Shown piece by piece: positions 62,270 to 64,000 of a DNA stretch of 64,000 nt. The notes beneath the pieces were generated by a model, which saw only the letters and a program-made list of their open reading frames with translations, was not told the origin of the DNA and ran no database searches. Position 1 is the stretch's first letter. The number at the start of each line of letters is the position of its first letter. The DNA is from Pelobates cultripes (Eukaryota; Chordata; Amphibia; Anura; Pelobatidae), in contig OW240918.1 in NCBI GenBank assembly GCA_933207985.1, positions 16,158,063-16,222,062 of the forward strand. The letters run 5' to 3'. Made by a program: the position numbers and the translations under genes.

Positions 62270-64000
62270 TAAATACCTCTTTTTCTTTTTATTCTATCTC
62301 TCCTTTGATCTTTTCAATCCATTTTGTCCATGTTTGATCATTTTTGTTTCTTATGTTAAAATGTTCGTTTATACTTTGTTCCATTTGGCATTGATTTATG
62401 ATTTGATTTTTTATTTCTATAATATTTGGTGGATTTATATCTTTCCAATATCTTGCTAGGCTTCATTTTGTAGCTAGCAGTATATGGATTACACATTTTT
62501 GTTATCTTTATCTTTTTCCAGTCTATATGGAGAAGTGCCGAGGGAGGTGAAAATGGTAATCCAGCCCTCTATCCATTTAATAATTTCCAGATCTCTAATA
62601 TTTTAGAGCATGACCACCATATATGTGTAGTCAGCCTTGGGGCTTTACATCTCCAACATGTTGATTGACAATTTGGAAATATTCTAGTTAGTTTTAGTGG
62701 GTCATAGTACCATTTATTAATTAGTTTACATTGTACTTTTATCAGGTTAAGGCAGTGAATGGCCTTTTTTGTTTGTTTAAGCATCTGTATCCTATCCAGT
62801 CTTTCCATCTTATGTTTAACTGTAATTCTTTATCCCAGGATTTTGTTGCTGGTATGGAGATTTGGTCTCCATTTAAAGAAATGAAGTGTGTTGCTTTTGT
62901 TACCAACTTACGATTATTTTCATCATTTAATAATTGGATTTATTACAATAAAGTATTTAATTTGATTGGTATAAAAATGTACTCTATGTTTTATTAAGAA
63001 GTTATTTACTCTTATAAAAGATAAATATTCCTTTGAAGATAAACTTGTCTGTTCTCTAAAATGTTGAAATGATTTTATTGCGCTGTTTCCAATGACATCT
63101 CTTCTTTTTTTTTGGCAACTATCTTTCCACTGTTTTAACAAAAGATCTTCTATGTTTATCTCTAAAGTTTGTCCTGAATATTCAATTTATTATTTAATTG
63201 TTTCCACAATGGGTGAAGATCTTCGATCACTAGTGATAGTTTTACCTTAGAGTTAAAGGACCACTATAGGCGGGAGTGGGACCCTGAGGGTGGGGGGGAC
63301 CTAAAGACCTTATAGTGCCAGGAAAACAAGTTTGTTTTCCTGGCACTATAGTAGTCCTTTAACTTGTTTTTTATTGAAATTCCAGAAAATCTTATTAATG
63401 TCTTCCACTTGCATACTAACTGTTTCTATATGGTACCATGGTTAGTACCATCATGATATTTCTGAATTTGTAAACTGGTTAGATTGTCTATTCCTTGATT
63501 TGATTAAAGGTAACACATTAGCCTAAATGATTCTTCTATGATTTATTATTTATTTATTCCCAAATAGGAAATTAATTTTTAACCCATTTGAAATCATATG
63601 CATTCTTTATTTCTCTTTTTTCTTCAGTTTCTATGTTTTTATCTATTATTAAAAATTTGACAGCTTTATTACAGTTTTCTATAGTATTTCATCAGTTCTT
63701 TTAATGATGTGGTCGGGTTTTCTAGTGTGACAATGATTTCGTCCACAAAAAATGAGATTTTGTATTCATTATTATCTATTGTGAAGTCTTTTATTTTGGA
63801 GTTGTTTCTTATATTGTTGGCTAGTGGCTCAACAGACAACAGACAATATATAGAGTAACGGGGAGAGGGGACATCCCTGCCTAGTGCCATTTGTTATCTT
63901 GAACTATTCAGAGGATATTCCCCCTCCTATCTTTCTTGCCTTAGGGTGCGTATACAGAGCCCATATTGCATCAAATATCCATCCTGTCAGTCCACATACT
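62270..64000 (-). mobile_element. L1-type LINE ORF2, 3' half, runs off the window
   Basis: Minus strand: NGTRQGCPLSPLLY near 63890-63850, then a degraded catalytic box, and 62808-62569 with LINKWYYDPLKLTRIFP, CWRCKAPRLTTHIWWSC, the C-terminal zinc-knuckle of L1-like elements. Stops and shifts throughout. The 5' part is beyond 64000. Confidence 0.82.
63253..63362. mobile_element. TTAA-flanked MITE in the L1
   Basis: A 110-bp hairpin-like element, TTAAAGGACCACTATAGG to ACTATAGTAGTCCTTTAA, with TTAA at both ends as for piggyBac-type insertion. Inner arm CCAGGAAAACAAGTTTGTTT is self-complementary. Confidence 0.75.

Noticed and set aside
57900..64000. MCM6 or another host gene upstream of LCT
   Set aside because: No MCM motif or spliced exon was found; the stretch is explained by CR1, L2, L1 and MITE sequence.

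Overview
The window looks like anuran (frog) nuclear DNA. Two vertebrate genes with ordinary GT-AG introns lie in a dense bed of Tc1/mariner, hAT and other terminal-inverted-repeat elements, L2-, CR1- and L1-type LINEs, a DIRS-like element and a solo LTR. The frog assignment is an inference from repeat types and protein divergence; no species is claimed.

Left part (1055-14742, + strand): the last ten coding exons of UBXN4 (erasin/UBXD2), an ER-anchored p97/VCP cofactor. The first coding exons lie left of the window. The ten exons join in frame to 441 residues plus a stop: a central charged helix, the UBX domain, a hydrophobic ER-anchor segment and a conserved C-terminus. The introns hold LINE 3' fragments, a hairpin hAT MITE, a Tc1 relic, a 44-bp tandem array and a well-preserved hammerhead-ribozyme motif at 5291-5338.

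Middle and right (57846 down to 16460, - strand): a complete lactase-phlorizin hydrolase gene (LCT). Seventeen exons join in frame to 1891 residues: signal peptide, divergent domain I, three GH1-type domains (II, III, IV), a membrane anchor and a very short tail. UBXN4 and LCT face tail to tail with 1.7 kb between stop codons, the arrangement known in mammals. Domain IV (lactase) has both catalytic glutamates. Domain II lacks the nucleophile, as in mammals. Domain III (the phlorizin-hydrolase domain of mammals) keeps its nucleophile but has Gln in place of the acid/base Glu, which is the main protein-level surprise here.

The LCT introns hold nested mobile DNA: four Tc1 elements of different families are in the window as a whole, with an L2 LINE inside one; also a DIRS-like element split by an insertion, a KRAB-A box relic beside a second hammerhead-like motif, a solo LTR with perfect 5-bp duplications, and several MITEs with exact target-site duplications. 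Right of LCT (58.2-64 kb) no host exon is seen: there is a long CR1-type LINE with an esterase domain, split by a TIR element, then an L2 3' end and an L1-type LINE running off the edge. MCM6, the neighbour expected from mammals, is not in view.

All intron-exon limits were read by eye from splice signals, phase and family similarity. RNA and TE calls rest on motif and base-pairing inspection only.
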